A stretch of 64,000 nt of DNA from Candidatus Latescibacterota bacterium (GTDB lineage Bacteria; Latescibacterota; UBA2968; UBA8231). Location of the stretch: the NCBI GenBank assembly GCA_022820485.1, contig JAJEFJ010000071.1, positions 62,001 through 126,000 on the forward strand, given 5' to 3'. Of this stretch, positions 36,226 to 44,724 are shown in pieces (positions within the stretch are counted from its first letter, which is position 1; each line of letters opens with the position of its first letter). The notes beneath the pieces were generated by a model. The model did no database searches and was not told where the DNA came from. It was given only the letters and a program-made list of their open reading frames with translations. The position numbers and the translations under genes were made by a program.

Positions 36226-36613
36226 ACGAGCACACGACCAAAACAACGCTGGCTACGAGACGACCGATGCGCGGGTAACGCCGCTGGCACAGACCGGCCT
36301 TTTTATTACCGCGTTAGTCATCGCTTCCTTTATCGGCATGATCGTCTTATTCAGAGCCCTCGCCTATTACCAGCCGCTCTTCGACGATCCGGTTCCGCCG
36401 CTGGTCGAGAACCGCGTTGCCAGCGACGCGCCGAGGCTGCAGGTAGACCCACCAAAGCAAAAGTTCGAATTGGCCCAAAGCGACGCCGCGATCCTCAACT
36501 CCTATGGCTGGATCGACGAACAAGTGAAGGTAGTACACATTCCCATCGAGCGAGCAATTGATCTGGTGAGCGAAGGCAAAATGCCGCTCATCGCTCCGCC
36601 AGCGATACCATGA
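36218..36613 (+). CDS. Small single-pass membrane protein of the ACIII-oxidase operon
   Basis: The ATG at 36218 gives 131 residues: a short cytoplasmic N-terminus, one membrane helix (about residues 28-50, LFITALVIASFIGMIVLFRAL), and a periplasmic tail with PRLQVDPPKQKF and SYGWIDEQVKVVHIPIERAIDLV. Such proteins with a Y/G-W-I-D..V..IPI pattern recur before Sco and Cox genes in several phyla. They may be an ActG-like or assembly subunit. It overlaps actF by 8 bases and sco by 4. Confidence 0.8.
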   Translation: MAERAHDQNNAGYETTDARVTPLAQTGLFITALVIASFIGMIVLFRALAYYQPLFDDPVPPLVENRVASDAPRLQVDPPKQKFELAQSDAAILNSYGWIDEQVKVVHIPIERAIDLVSEGKMPLIAPPAIP

Positions 36614-37449
36614 GCAGACCGACAACGACATTCGCTCGCAGCGCGATCTTTTCGGCATTAACTCTGCCGCTTTTGCTAGCCGGCCAGACTGGGGCGCAGA
36701 ACTATACTCAGCAGTTACAAAAGAGCATCGGCATCGATCAGAAATTGGGCGACCAGATCCCCTTGGATCTCGAATTCACCGATTCTAGCGGCGAGCGCGT
36801 CTCCCTGAGCCAATACTTCGGCCAGAAGCCCATCGTGCTCACTTTGGTGTACTACGAGTGCCCCATGCTCTGCACCCAAGTGTTGAACAGCCTTTTGCGG
36901 GCGATGAATGTGCTGAGTTTTGGCATTGGCACGGATTTCGACATCTTGACCATCAGCGTCGATCCCGGAGAAACACCGGAGTTGGCCGCGGCCAAAAAGG
37001 CCGAGTACAGCAAAAACTACCGCGGCCGCGATGGTTCTACGGGTTGGCATTTTCTCACCGGCGAGGAAGACCAGATCAAGCAACTAGCCGCAGCGGTCGG
37101 CTTTCGCTACGAATACGACGAAGATACCGACCAGTACATCCACGCCAGCGGCTTGATGGTGCTGACGCCGGAAGGTAAGCTGGCGCGCTATTTGTACGGT
37201 ATCGACTATCCCCCGCGCGACTTGCGCTGGGGCCTCGTCGAAGCAGCCGACGGTGCCATCGGCAATCCGGTCGATCAGCTCCTGCTGCTCTGCTATAGCT
37301 ACGACCCAATGACCGGCAAATACGGTCTCTACATCCGCAATTCCCTGCGCATCGGTGGGCTGATTACCGTGCTCGCTCTCGTTGGTTTTATCGTCGCCAT
37401 GATCAAGCGGGAGCGTCGCAACAACTTGCATCACCCTCAGCTCAACTAG
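36610..37449 (+). CDS. Sco1/SenC-type copper chaperone
   Basis: The 279-residue protein has a signal peptide, a thioredoxin-fold domain with the copper ligands Cys84 and Cys88 in YECPMLC and His178 in DQYIHASG, and a C-terminal membrane helix (about 245-265) followed by a basic tail. Sco proteins deliver copper to the CuA site of cytochrome c oxidase subunit II, which is the next gene. Starts in an ATGA overlap with the preceding gene. Confidence 0.94.
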   Translation: MSRPTTTFARSAIFSALTLPLLLAGQTGAQNYTQQLQKSIGIDQKLGDQIPLDLEFTDSSGERVSLSQYFGQKPIVLTLVYYECPMLCTQVLNSLLRAMNVLSFGIGTDFDILTISVDPGETPELAAAKKAEYSKNYRGRDGSTGWHFLTGEEDQIKQLAAAVGFRYEYDEDTDQYIHASGLMVLTPEGKLARYLYGIDYPPRDLRWGLVEAADGAIGNPVDQLLLLCYSYDPMTGKYGLYIRNSLRIGGLITVLALVGFIVAMIKRERRNNLHHPQLN

Positions 37450-37467
37450 TTCGGAGCCTTGAACCGC

Positions 37468-38403
37468 ATGTCCGACTTTCCACTTTTTCCCGCCCAAGCC
37501 TCCACCATCGCCTGGCAAGTAGATGCCCTGTACGCATTCTTGCTCGTCTTGACTGTGGTCTTCTGCCTGCTCGTCTTCGGCATGGTAATCATCTTCGCCA
37601 TCAAGTACCGCCGCCGTTCGGAAGACGAACAGCCCGAGCAGACTCACGGCAATCTCGTCCTCGAACTGTCTTGGACCATCGTTCCGCTCTTTTTGGCGCT
37701 TTTTGTCTTTTTGCTCGGGGCTGATGTCTTCTTCCGGCTCCAGCGGCCGCCGTCCGACCCCTTGGAAATCTACGCGGTCGGCAAGCAGTGGATGTGGAAA
37801 ATCCAGCACGAATCGGGCAAGCGAGAAATCAATACCCTCCACGTACCCAAAGGCCAGCCCGTCCGCCTGACCATGACCTCAGAGGACGTAATCCACGACT
37901 TTTTTATCCCGGCCTTCCGGGTCAAAAACGACGTGTTGCCCGGTCGCTACACGACCCTGTGGTTCGAGGCCACGCAGACGGGCGAGTTCCACTTGTTTTG
38001 CGCCGAGTATTGCGGCACCCAGCACTCGGGTATGATCGGCAAGGTAATCGTCTTAGAGCCAGCGGAGTACCACGACTGGCTAATGGGAGCGTCCAGCGGC
38101 GAATCCATGGTCGAAGCGGGTGAGCGCCAGTTCCAGCAACTTGGCTGCGAGACCTGCCACAAATCCACGGCCACGGGTCGCGGCCCTTCGTTAGTCGGGA
38201 TCTACGACAAGCCGGTGACACTCAGCAATGGGCAAGAAGTCGTCGTTGATAGCGACTATATCCGAGAGTCCATACTCCAGCCCACGGCCAAGATCGTCGC
38301 TGGATACGAACCAATTATGCCCGTCTTTGAGGGGCAGATCAGCGAGCAGTCGCTGCTGCAAATCGCGTCCTATATCAAATCCCTGAGTGAGTCCGCAGAG
38401 TGA
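37468..38403 (+). CDS. coxB: Cytochrome c oxidase subunit II with fused cytochrome c domain (caa3 type)
   Basis: The ATG at 37468 (GGAG upstream) is preferred to a TTG nine bases earlier. The 311-residue protein has two membrane helices, a cupredoxin domain with CuA ligands in [15 protein letters not shown] plus the earlier histidine of EDVIHDFF, and a C-terminal cytochrome c domain with CETCH and Met in PIMPVFEGQ. The fused haem c makes the oxidase a caa3 type that can take electrons directly from ActE. Confidence 0.95.
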   Translation: MSDFPLFPAQASTIAWQVDALYAFLLVLTVVFCLLVFGMVIIFAIKYRRRSEDEQPEQTHGNLVLELSWTIVPLFLALFVFLLGADVFFRLQRPPSDPLEIYAVGKQWMWKIQHESGKREINTLHVPKGQPVRLTMTSEDVIHDFFIPAFRVKNDVLPGRYTTLWFEATQTGEFHLFCAEYCGTQHSGMIGKVIVLEPAEYHDWLMGASSGESMVEAGERQFQQLGCETCHKSTATGRGPSLVGIYDKPVTLSNGQEVVVDSDYIRESILQPTAKIVAGYEPIMPVFEGQISEQSLLQIASYIKSLSESAE

Positions 38404-38428
38404 ACATCTCAACGAGGTCATTCAAGCC

Positions 38429-40096
38429 ATGAGCCACGCAATCAGCGCCAACGGCGAGCCGAGAAACTACCTCAACGAAACGTACGGGATCAAATCTTGG
38501 CTCCTGACCCTAGATCACAAGCGCATCGGTATCCTCTATCTGATAACGCTGGCGGTCTTTTTCTTGGTCGGCAGCCTTTTCGCCAGTCTGATCCGCTTTG
38601 AGCTGATGACGCCCCAAGGCGATTTAGTCGAGGCCGAGACCTACAACAAGCTCTTCACCATGCACGGCGTGGTGATGATTTTCTTCTTCCTCATCCCCTC
38701 GATCCCGGCGGTGTTGGGCAACTTTCTCATCCCGCTGCAAATCGGTGCCCGCGATGTGGCCTTCCCCCGCCTGAATCTCCTCAGCTACTATCTCTACGCG
38801 GCTGGGGGGCTGTTCGCCGTACTGGCCATCATCATGGGGGGCATTGATACGGGTTGGACCTTTTACACGCCTTACAGCAGCACGTATTCTACCTCCTTTG
38901 TTTCCTTGGCCCTAGTCGGCGTTTTTGTCAACGGCTTCTCTTCGATCCTCACTGGGGTCAACTTCATGGTCACCATCCACAAGATGCGGGCCCCGGGCAT
39001 GACGTGGTTCCGCTTGCCGCTTTTTATTTGGGGGCACTACGCGACCAGCCTGATTCAGGTCCTAGGCACCCCGGTGGTGGCCATCACCTTGTTGCTAGTC
39101 TGCTTCGAGCGCCTCTTCAAGATCGGCATTTTCGATCCCAATTACGGCGGCGATCCGGTGCTTTTCCAGCACATGTTCTGGTTTTACTCGCATCCAGCCG
39201 TGTACATCATGATCCTGCCGGGCTTTGCCGTCGTCAGCGAAGTCATAGCTTGCTTCTCGCGCAAGCGCGTCTTTGGCTATTCATTCGTCGCCTTTTCCTC
39301 GCTGGCCATCGCCGTGCTTGGCTTTCTCGTCTGGGGCCACCATTTGTTCGTATCGGGCCAATCCACCTATGCCAGCATGGTCTTTTCCTTCATCACCTTC
39401 TTCATCGCCGTACCCACGGCCATCAAAATTTTCAACTGGTCTTTCACCCTCCACAAAGCCTCGGTTAAGCTAGACTCGCCGATGCTCTACGTGATGGGCT
39501 TTATCGGCCTTTTCACTATTGGCGGCCTGACGGGCCTGTTCCTCTCCACCTTGGGCATAGACGTCCATCTCCACGATACGTACTTCGTGGTCGCCCACTT
39601 TCACTATGTCATGGTGGGCGGCATGGTCATGGGGTTCCTCTGCGGCCTGCATTTTTGGTGGCCTAAAATGACCGGGCGCATGTACTCGGAAGGAGCGGCC
39701 AAGCTCGGCGTCATGTTCGTCTTCGCTGGCTTCAACTTGACCTTCTTTCCACAATTTATCTTGGGCTACCTAGGGATGCCTCGGCGCTATCACGCCTATC
39801 CCGAGGAATGGCAAGCTCTCAACATCATGTCCACCGCGGGTGCCACCGTCCTCGGGCTGGGCTTCTCGCTGACCATCGTCTATCTCCTCTGGTCCCTGTT
39901 CAAGGGCGAGAAGGCCCCCGCCAATCCGTTCCAAGCCAAGGGTCTCGAATGGGACATCCCCTCGCCGCCCATAGCCCACAACTTTGAAGCGATCCCGATA
40001 GTTACTTGGGAAGCCTATCCGTACGGTGAGGAGGAACCAGCGGCACCAAGCACTGAGGCCGTACCCGAACGCGCTAAGGAGGATGAAGTTGTCTGA
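38429..40096 (+). CDS. coxA: Cytochrome c oxidase subunit I (A2-type haem-copper oxidase)
   Basis: The ATG at 38429 gives 555 residues with 12 or so helices. Haem and CuB ligands are seen in [35 protein letters not shown] and the [17 protein letters not shown] pair for haem a/a3. The helix VI motif is YSHPAVY; the glutamate of A1 oxidases (GHPEVY) is missing and a Tyr-Ser pair precedes the histidine, the mark of the A2 subclass. The K-channel lysine is kept in [12 protein letters not shown]. Confidence 0.96.
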   Translation: MSHAISANGEPRNYLNETYGIKSWLLTLDHKRIGILYLITLAVFFLVGSLFASLIRFELMTPQGDLVEAETYNKLFTMHGVVMIFFFLIPSIPAVLGNFLIPLQIGARDVAFPRLNLLSYYLYAAGGLFAVLAIIMGGIDTGWTFYTPYSSTYSTSFVSLALVGVFVNGFSSILTGVNFMVTIHKMRAPGMTWFRLPLFIWGHYATSLIQVLGTPVVAITLLLVCFERLFKIGIFDPNYGGDPVLFQHMFWFYSHPAVYIMILPGFAVVSEVIACFSRKRVFGYSFVAFSSLAIAVLGFLVWGHHLFVSGQSTYASMVFSFITFFIAVPTAIKIFNWSFTLHKASVKLDSPMLYVMGFIGLFTIGGLTGLFLSTLGIDVHLHDTYFVVAHFHYVMVGGMVMGFLCGLHFWWPKMTGRMYSEGAAKLGVMFVFAGFNLTFFPQFILGYLGMPRRYHAYPEEWQALNIMSTAGATVLGLGFSLTIVYLLWSLFKGEKAPANPFQAKGLEWDIPSPPIAHNFEAIPIVTWEAYPYGEEEPAAPSTEAVPERAKEDEVV

Positions 40097-40748
40097 TCAC
40101 GCACATAGCGCCCACCACCTACACCAGTTCGAGACAGCGCAGCAGCAATACGAAGCCGCCAGTCTCGGCATGTGGGCGTTCATCATCCAGGAAATCCTGT
40201 TCTTCGGGGGGTTGTTCGGTGCCTATACCGTGTATCGCAACGAATATATCGAAGCCTTTACCGCTGGCTCTCACCTCCTCAGCATCGGCTGGGGCACCTT
40301 CAACACCATCGTGCTAATCGCCAGCAGCCTGACCATGGCGCTGGCCGTCCGCGCCGCGCAGACCAATGCTGGTCGCAACGCGATTACGGGGTGGCTCATC
40401 GCCACGATCATTCTCGGCTGCGCTTTCTTGGGGGTCAAGTACATTGAGTACAGCCACAAGTGGCACGAACACCTCATCCCCGGCAGCATGTTCCAGTGGA
40501 ACGACCCGACCGTTCCGCTCGGCAACGCCAAAATTTTCTTCTCGTTTTACTTCGTAATGACTGGGATGCACGCGCTGCACATGGTCGTCGGCGTCGGCAT
40601 CATGCTGTGGATGATCGCCAAGGTCCGGCGCAACGAGATTTCGGCTCAGTACTTCACGCCGATTGAAATCAGCGGCCTTTATTGGCACTTCGTCGATATC
40701 GTGTGGATTTTCCTATTCCCGCTGCTCTATCTGATTGGACGCCACTAA
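40083..40748 (+). CDS. coxC: Cytochrome c oxidase subunit III
   Basis: The 221-residue protein has five or so membrane helices with the subunit III marks [50 protein letters not shown] and [22 protein letters not shown]. Start choice is uncertain: the ATG at 40083 touches the GGAGG directly, whereas a TTG at 40089 would be six bases from it. Both overlap the coxA stop. Confidence 0.93.
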   Translation: MKLSDHAHSAHHLHQFETAQQQYEAASLGMWAFIIQEILFFGGLFGAYTVYRNEYIEAFTAGSHLLSIGWGTFNTIVLIASSLTMALAVRAAQTNAGRNAITGWLIATIILGCAFLGVKYIEYSHKWHEHLIPGSMFQWNDPTVPLGNAKIFFSFYFVMTGMHALHMVVGVGIMLWMIAKVRRNEISAQYFTPIEISGLYWHFVDIVWIFLFPLLYLIGRH

Positions 40749-41092
40749 TGTCTGAACATCACTCTGAACATCACGTCGTCCCGCTCAAGATCTACTTTCT
40801 GATCTTCTTCGCCCTGATGATCGGCACGGTCCTCACCGTCGCGGCCGCCTTCGTCAACATGGGCTTTTTGAATACCCCGGTCGCCCTGATCATCGCTCTA
40901 GCAAAGGCATCGCTAGTCATTTTGTTCTTCATGCACGTAAAATACAGCCCCAAGCTGGTCGGGCTTTTCGCGGTCGCCGGCTTCTTCTGGCTGTGCATCC
41001 TGCTGGCCTTGACCATGCAAGACTACTACACGCGTAAGTTGGGGCCAGGAGAAGCGCCAGTGGAGTTTCTCAAGCAAGGGTCGTTTTTCTAA
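40748..41092 (+). CDS. coxD: Cytochrome c oxidase subunit IV (CtaF-like)
   Basis: The 114-residue protein starts at an ATG that shares one base with the coxC TAA. It has a His-rich N-terminus ([14 protein letters not shown]) and three membrane helices with LIIALAKASLVILFFMHVKYSPK, typical of bacterial subunit IV. It is the last gene of the respiratory operon. Confidence 0.9.
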   Translation: MSEHHSEHHVVPLKIYFLIFFALMIGTVLTVAAAFVNMGFLNTPVALIIALAKASLVILFFMHVKYSPKLVGLFAVAGFFWLCILLALTMQDYYTRKLGPGEAPVEFLKQGSFF

Positions 41093-41133
41093 ATCCACGC
41101 CGGGCCTTATCGAAAATTGTCGAGTTGTCGCAG

Positions 41134-41169
41134 GCGCGAGACCTTTATACCTTGAATTACGTCTCGCGC
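41134..41169. repeat. Inverted repeat after the caa3 operon
   Basis: GCGCGAGAC (41134-41142) and GTCTCGCGC (41161-41169) are perfect 9-base arms with an 18-base AT-rich middle. No T-run follows on either strand, so it is not a standard terminator. It lies 42 bases past the last cox gene, at the edge of the accessory island. Confidence 0.6.
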
Positions 41170-41226
41170 TCTGAGGCGTCCCGCCCTCGATCCCAAGCCC
41201 TTTTCTTTCTTTAGGGACTGGCAAGC

Positions 41227-41568
41227 ATGGTTGACCCAAAAGACATTCAGGCGACCTGTGATGACATAGCCCGAGAATTTGCCCCCCTGAAAATTATTCT
41301 CTTCGGCTCCTATGCTTACGGCACCCCCACGGAAGACTCGGATGTCGATTTGTGCGTGATCATGGCGATCCCAGAATCGCAGACTCGTCGCCAAGCCGTG
41401 GAGATTCGGAAGCGTATCCCCCGCCGCTTCCGCATGGATTTGCTCGTCCGTTCCCCCGAAGAAATTGCTTACCGAGTCTCGCATAACGACTGGTTTCTTC
41501 GGGAAATCACGCAAAAAGGGCAAGTACTTTATGAATCCGCTGACGCTGGAATGGACGCAAAAGGCTGA
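41227..41568 (+). CDS. MNT-type nucleotidyltransferase (MntA-like antitoxin)
   Basis: The 113-residue minimal nucleotidyltransferase has LFGSYAYGTPTEDSDVDLCV, the GSx..DxD core, and the third acidic residue in RMDLLV. In MntA-HEPN modules such proteins neutralise the HEPN RNase, in known cases by AMPylating it. The HEPN partner here is broken: its first codons overlap the end of this gene. The protein is full length. There is no clear Shine-Dalgarno. Confidence 0.87.
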   Translation: MVDPKDIQATCDDIAREFAPLKIILFGSYAYGTPTEDSDVDLCVIMAIPESQTRRQAVEIRKRIPRRFRMDLLVRSPEEIAYRVSHNDWFLREITQKGQVLYESADAGMDAKG

Positions 41569-41593
41569 AGGAGATTATGAGTATGTCGATTAA
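41531..41593 (+). pseudogene. N-terminal stub of a HEPN-domain toxin gene
   Basis: In the frame shifted relative to the MNT gene, an ATG opens the 20-codon peptide MNPLTLEWTQKAEGDYEYVD and then stops. The start is the usual opening of HEPN proteins paired with MNT (MNPLTLEW..KAEGD), and the 38-base overlap with the MNT gene is the normal arrangement. The similarity ends at about codon 16, where unrelated sequence begins. Confidence 0.6.
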
Positions 41594-42395
41594 GCTGAAG
41601 GACATCTGGCCAATCGAGAACGTTGGCGATTACAAGGTACATTTCGCACGCTACAACGGTGTCAATGAGCCGTTGGACGAGTGGTTGGAAGACCCTGACA
41701 ATTGGGTCTATTGGCAAGCACATCGTCCCCAAAGAAACGAGTTCAGCCGAGAATTCATCTTTTCGCTAATGAAGTTTTACAGCGAGGAAGATGTCTGGCT
41801 ATTCGGAGGAATCTTCCGCGTCCTAGCTGATCATGGTCATGGGAACGAATACGAAGTCGAGTTGACAGATCATGGCGAAGACTTTATCGGACGGCTCAAA
41901 ATTTTTCGGGACTATCGAAGCATGTCATCTCGCGTAAATTTAGAGAATCACTATGACGAATTCGAGGTCTCGGAAATACTGCGAGAGCCGTATTCGGGGC
42001 GAATCTTTCCCGGCTATGAGAACATCGATCTTCCCTTTAAGGAACTCGCAACTTTGGTTCAGAACGACAGGCCTGATTGGAAATCGGCTTTGGAGAACAT
42101 AAAGGGCATCTATCTGATCACTGACACTAGTACGGGCAAACGATATGTCGGAAAAGCCTCTGGCGATCAAGGAATCTGGTTTCGGTGGGGGGAATACGTC
42201 AGTTCTGGCCACGGCTGGAACAAGGAGTTGCAGAAGTTAGTGGGCAACAAGCTGGACTATGCCCGCGAAAATTTCAAGTTCACATTGCTTGAATACCGTC
42301 CGGCCCCCACACCCGATGAGACCATAGACAACCGGGAGAGCTATTGGAAGGAAGTTCTGTTGACGCGGGGCAAGTACGGCCTCAATCAGAACTGA
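41577..42395 (+). CDS. GIY-YIG nuclease-domain protein
   Basis: The 272-residue protein ends in a GIY-YIG domain: GIY at 177-179, YVG at 190-192 with a lysine after it, an arginine in WFRWGEY, and a glutamate in NRESYWKEVLLTR as metal ligand. The first 170 residues (DVWLFGGIFRVL, GRLKIFRDYRS) are a separate domain I cannot name. AAGGAG lies 3 bases before this ATG and 9 before the one at 41583, so the latter may be the true start. It begins inside the HEPN stub and ends in a strong terminator. Confidence 0.82.
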   Translation: MSMSIKLKDIWPIENVGDYKVHFARYNGVNEPLDEWLEDPDNWVYWQAHRPQRNEFSREFIFSLMKFYSEEDVWLFGGIFRVLADHGHGNEYEVELTDHGEDFIGRLKIFRDYRSMSSRVNLENHYDEFEVSEILREPYSGRIFPGYENIDLPFKELATLVQNDRPDWKSALENIKGIYLITDTSTGKRYVGKASGDQGIWFRWGEYVSSGHGWNKELQKLVGNKLDYARENFKFTLLEYRPAPTPDETIDNRESYWKEVLLTRGKYGLNQN

Positions 42396-42430
42396 TAGTA
42401 TTGGTCTCCAACATTTCCATCTCCACCCAA

Positions 42431-42464
42431 AAAGCCCAAGCCGTCTAAAAACGGCTTGGGCTTT
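42431..42464. terminator. Strong bidirectional-looking terminator
   Basis: Perfect 14-base arms (42431-42444 and 42451-42464) enclose a 6-base loop. The right arm ends in TTT and the left begins with AAA preceded by CCA. It terminates the GIY-YIG gene. Confidence 0.85.
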
Positions 42465-42545
42465 CATTGTATATGGCTTTCCCCATCCCCAAGTAATACC
42501 TTACGACATCTAATCCAATTCAACCTGTTCACGAAGAAAGACGCC

Positions 42546-43265
42546 ATGACACCACGCTTTGATGCCTACATCGACAAGATCCGGTCGTTGCCTGCCAATC
42601 CGACGGATAGAGACGTCGTCACCTCGGATTTTCTGCTCGGAGAAGAAGGTCGAATTGAAATATACTATGCGCCACTCCACGGCGTAACAACCGATGCAAA
42701 AATCATCATTGTCGGTATAACGCCTGGCATCCAGCAAATAGTAGCCGCATTTGCAGAGGCCCGGAGGCTGCTCCACGAGGGCATGAAGCTACCTCATCTC
42801 TTCAAGGAGATCCGTCGCCGGATGGCGTTCAAGGGACCCATGCGGACAAATCTTATCGATATGCTCGACAAGATCGGTGTGGCGGATCGTCTTGAACTTG
42901 CCAGCACTGCCCAGCTATTCGACGACGCCTCTCACCTTCTGCACTCCACGTCCGCACTCCGGTACCCAGTGTTCAACCAAGGGAAAAACTACACCGGATC
43001 CAATCCGCCAATTCACAGATCGACGCTCCTCAAATCTCTTCTCACCTCCACTTTGCCACCGGAACTCGATCAAGTACCCGATGCGTTGATCGTGCCGCTG
43101 GGCAAGGCGGTCACCACGGATGCGCTGAAGATAATCGGCTTTGACAAGGGACGAAGCGTACTGCGTGGATTCCCACATCCATCTGGAGGCAACGGCCATC
43201 GAAAGGCACAATTCCAGCGGGAATTTCACAGTTTGTGCAGCATCGTTCGCGCTTGGAACCCCTGA
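42546..43265 (+). CDS. Uracil-DNA-glycosylase-like superfamily protein
   Basis: The ATG at 42546 gives 239 residues. A strand and loop KIIIVGITPG (52-61) and a C-terminal GFPHPSGGNGHR (208-219) correspond to the GxxPG and HPS catalytic-loop motifs of the uracil-DNA-glycosylase fold; LIVPLGKAVTTDAL fits the strand between. Other UDG motifs are blurred, so the base specificity, or whether it is a glycosylase at all, is unknown. It follows the GIY-YIG gene on the same strand in the accessory island. Confidence 0.55.
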   Translation: MTPRFDAYIDKIRSLPANPTDRDVVTSDFLLGEEGRIEIYYAPLHGVTTDAKIIIVGITPGIQQIVAAFAEARRLLHEGMKLPHLFKEIRRRMAFKGPMRTNLIDMLDKIGVADRLELASTAQLFDDASHLLHSTSALRYPVFNQGKNYTGSNPPIHRSTLLKSLLTSTLPPELDQVPDALIVPLGKAVTTDALKIIGFDKGRSVLRGFPHPSGGNGHRKAQFQREFHSLCSIVRAWNP

Positions 43266-43328
43266 TGACCCACTAAACGCCCCCAACGTAGTCGATAAAG
43301 AATCCTCTAAAACACCAAGGTAGTACTT

Positions 43329-43910
43329 TTAGGTGGATACCATAGTTTCGGCCAGCGCAAAGCAGCAGGAACTGTGGGCTTGACCTAGGCTCTTACTCCA
43401 AGCGTCGCGGGGATAAGGGCGGCCGGGTACCGCCGTGCCATCGAGTTGCATTTGGCCAGCGGCGGCAAAAACCAGCACCGTAAAGACGATCTGAGGATTG
43501 ATGGTAGGCGGGCCGACTAGGGGGCTTTCCAATTGCTCCCAAGTGGCGGTCAGCGTGTGGTGCTCGCTTTGGATGGTCCAAGAAGGATTGCGGTCAATGA
43601 GACCAGCGCGGCTGAAGGTGGCTGTCCATTGGGGCAGGTCGCGGTCGAATGGATTATTGCTGCCGCGAATCATGGTGACAGTGATAAAATCGGCCAAGTC
43701 GGGGTTGTCGGTGCAGACGGCTGTCAGGCCCTCGGAGCCGGGAATGTCGATATAGGCCACCGTGCCCTGGCCTGCGGGGCTATAGGCAGCGCTGTACAGA
43801 CTGAGTTGCCCACTATCGACTTGGCTCCCGGGCAGACGCAGATAGAGAATCCAATGTTCGCCAGACCAGAGGAGCGGACCTTGACTGAGGTCGGCGGCAC
43901 AATGGATCAT
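43329..43910 (-). CDS. Protein of unknown function behind a PIN toxin gene
   Basis: The 193-residue protein shows alternating beta-like stretches (HWILYLRLPGSQVDSGQLSLY, AYIDIPGSEGLTAVC, HHTLTATWEQLESPLV) and no signal peptide or membrane helix. I recognise no domain. Its ATG directly abuts the stop of the PIN gene, so it is the third gene of the antitoxin-toxin unit. Beta-rich lipid-like or immunity-type folds are conceivable but not supported. Confidence 0.6.
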   Translation of the reverse strand: MIHCAADLSQGPLLWSGEHWILYLRLPGSQVDSGQLSLYSAAYSPAGQGTVAYIDIPGSEGLTAVCTDNPDLADFITVTMIRGSNNPFDRDLPQWTATFSRAGLIDRNPSWTIQSEHHTLTATWEQLESPLVGPPTINPQIVFTVLVFAAAGQMQLDGTAVPGRPYPRDAWSKSLGQAHSSCCFALAETMVST

Positions 43911-44354
43911 CTAAACCGTCTCGGGGGCAACGGCCATAATTCCTTCAGGTGCATAACGGGCGAAGTCTGCCGTGTTGAAGGTCAGGATATGCGTTGCGCC
44001 ATGCGAAAGAATCGCCGCAACCAATCGAGCATCGTGAACCTGAACCCCTGATACACCATAAGTCACAACAAGCCGTCTCCATTCAGCATACAGGGCTGGC
44101 AAATCTGGAAGCAAAGGAAACAGTCTCTCTGCACGTTGCAAGAGCCTATCTGTTTCCGATGGCGTAAGCCCAAAACCATTTCGATCAATCGGACGAGTTG
44201 ACGCATTCCAGAATTCTATAAAATTTTGCAATGTGGCTTGCAGTTGATGACCGTTTATCCGCAATTTGCGCACAGCCGCTCGAACGATTGGATAACGTGG
44301 ATCAGTGCGATATAAAACTCGCAACAAAACATTCGTATCGACCAGATAAATCAC
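43911..44354 (-). CDS. PIN-domain RNase toxin (VapC family)
   Basis: The 147-residue protein has the four acidic PIN residues in order: Asp6 in YLVDTN, Glu in NFIEFWN, Asp in VQVHDARLVAA and Asp in LTFNTADFARY. VapC toxins cleave tRNA or rRNA when free of antitoxin. Its gene starts two bases after the antitoxin gene stop, the standard order. Confidence 0.88.
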   Translation of the reverse strand: MIYLVDTNVLLRVLYRTDPRYPIVRAAVRKLRINGHQLQATLQNFIEFWNASTRPIDRNGFGLTPSETDRLLQRAERLFPLLPDLPALYAEWRRLVVTYGVSGVQVHDARLVAAILSHGATHILTFNTADFARYAPEGIMAVAPETV

Positions 44355-44356
44355 GA

Positions 44357-44686
44357 CTATAAATGATCCTCGTAAAGTCCTTTGCGGCTAACCGCGTAAT
44401 CGGATAATGGGGGGCAATCGGGATCAACATAATCCATAAAAACGTCGGCCAACTGATCGGCTAGGGCCTCGAATTTATCATCAGATAGCGGCTCCATCTT
44501 AGCCTGATCCCATGGAATGGATTCTTCTGCCGCGTCGCGTAGGCGACTTATTTCCCCTGAGTCTTCAAGGTCTTCCAGCAAATTCAACAGCTCTTCCCAA
44601 ACCGCATAGTCGATCAGCACTGATTGCTTCTCGCCATTAGAGTCCACGACAAACTGGAATTTTTGAATCAGATCAGCAACGCCCAT
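44357..44686 (-). CDS. Antitoxin partner of the PIN toxin
   Basis: The ATG at 44686, after AAGGAGA, gives a 109-residue acidic protein. The first half (LIQKFQFVVDSNGEKQSVLIDYAVWEELLNLL, in part) resembles RelB/Phd-type antitoxin N-termini that bind DNA as dimers. The second half has LSDDKFEALADQLADVF and PPLSDYAVSRKGLYEDHL, likely the toxin-binding tail. The family name is uncertain, but the position before a PIN gene supports the role. Confidence 0.75.
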   Translation of the reverse strand: MGVADLIQKFQFVVDSNGEKQSVLIDYAVWEELLNLLEDLEDSGEISRLRDAAEESIPWDQAKMEPLSDDKFEALADQLADVFMDYVDPDCPPLSDYAVSRKGLYEDHL

Positions 44687-44724
44687 TTCGTTCTCCTTTC
44701 CTGCATACGGTTTCCAAACGGCCC

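Noticed and set aside
37084..37842. 252-codon minus-strand frame opposite sco and coxB
   Set aside because: Antisense to conserved genes, with acidic, low-complexity composition typical of a shadow frame.
41093..44700. Insertion sequence or transposon carrying the accessory island
   Set aside because: No transposase and no matching terminal repeats are seen; only one inverted repeat lies at the left edge.
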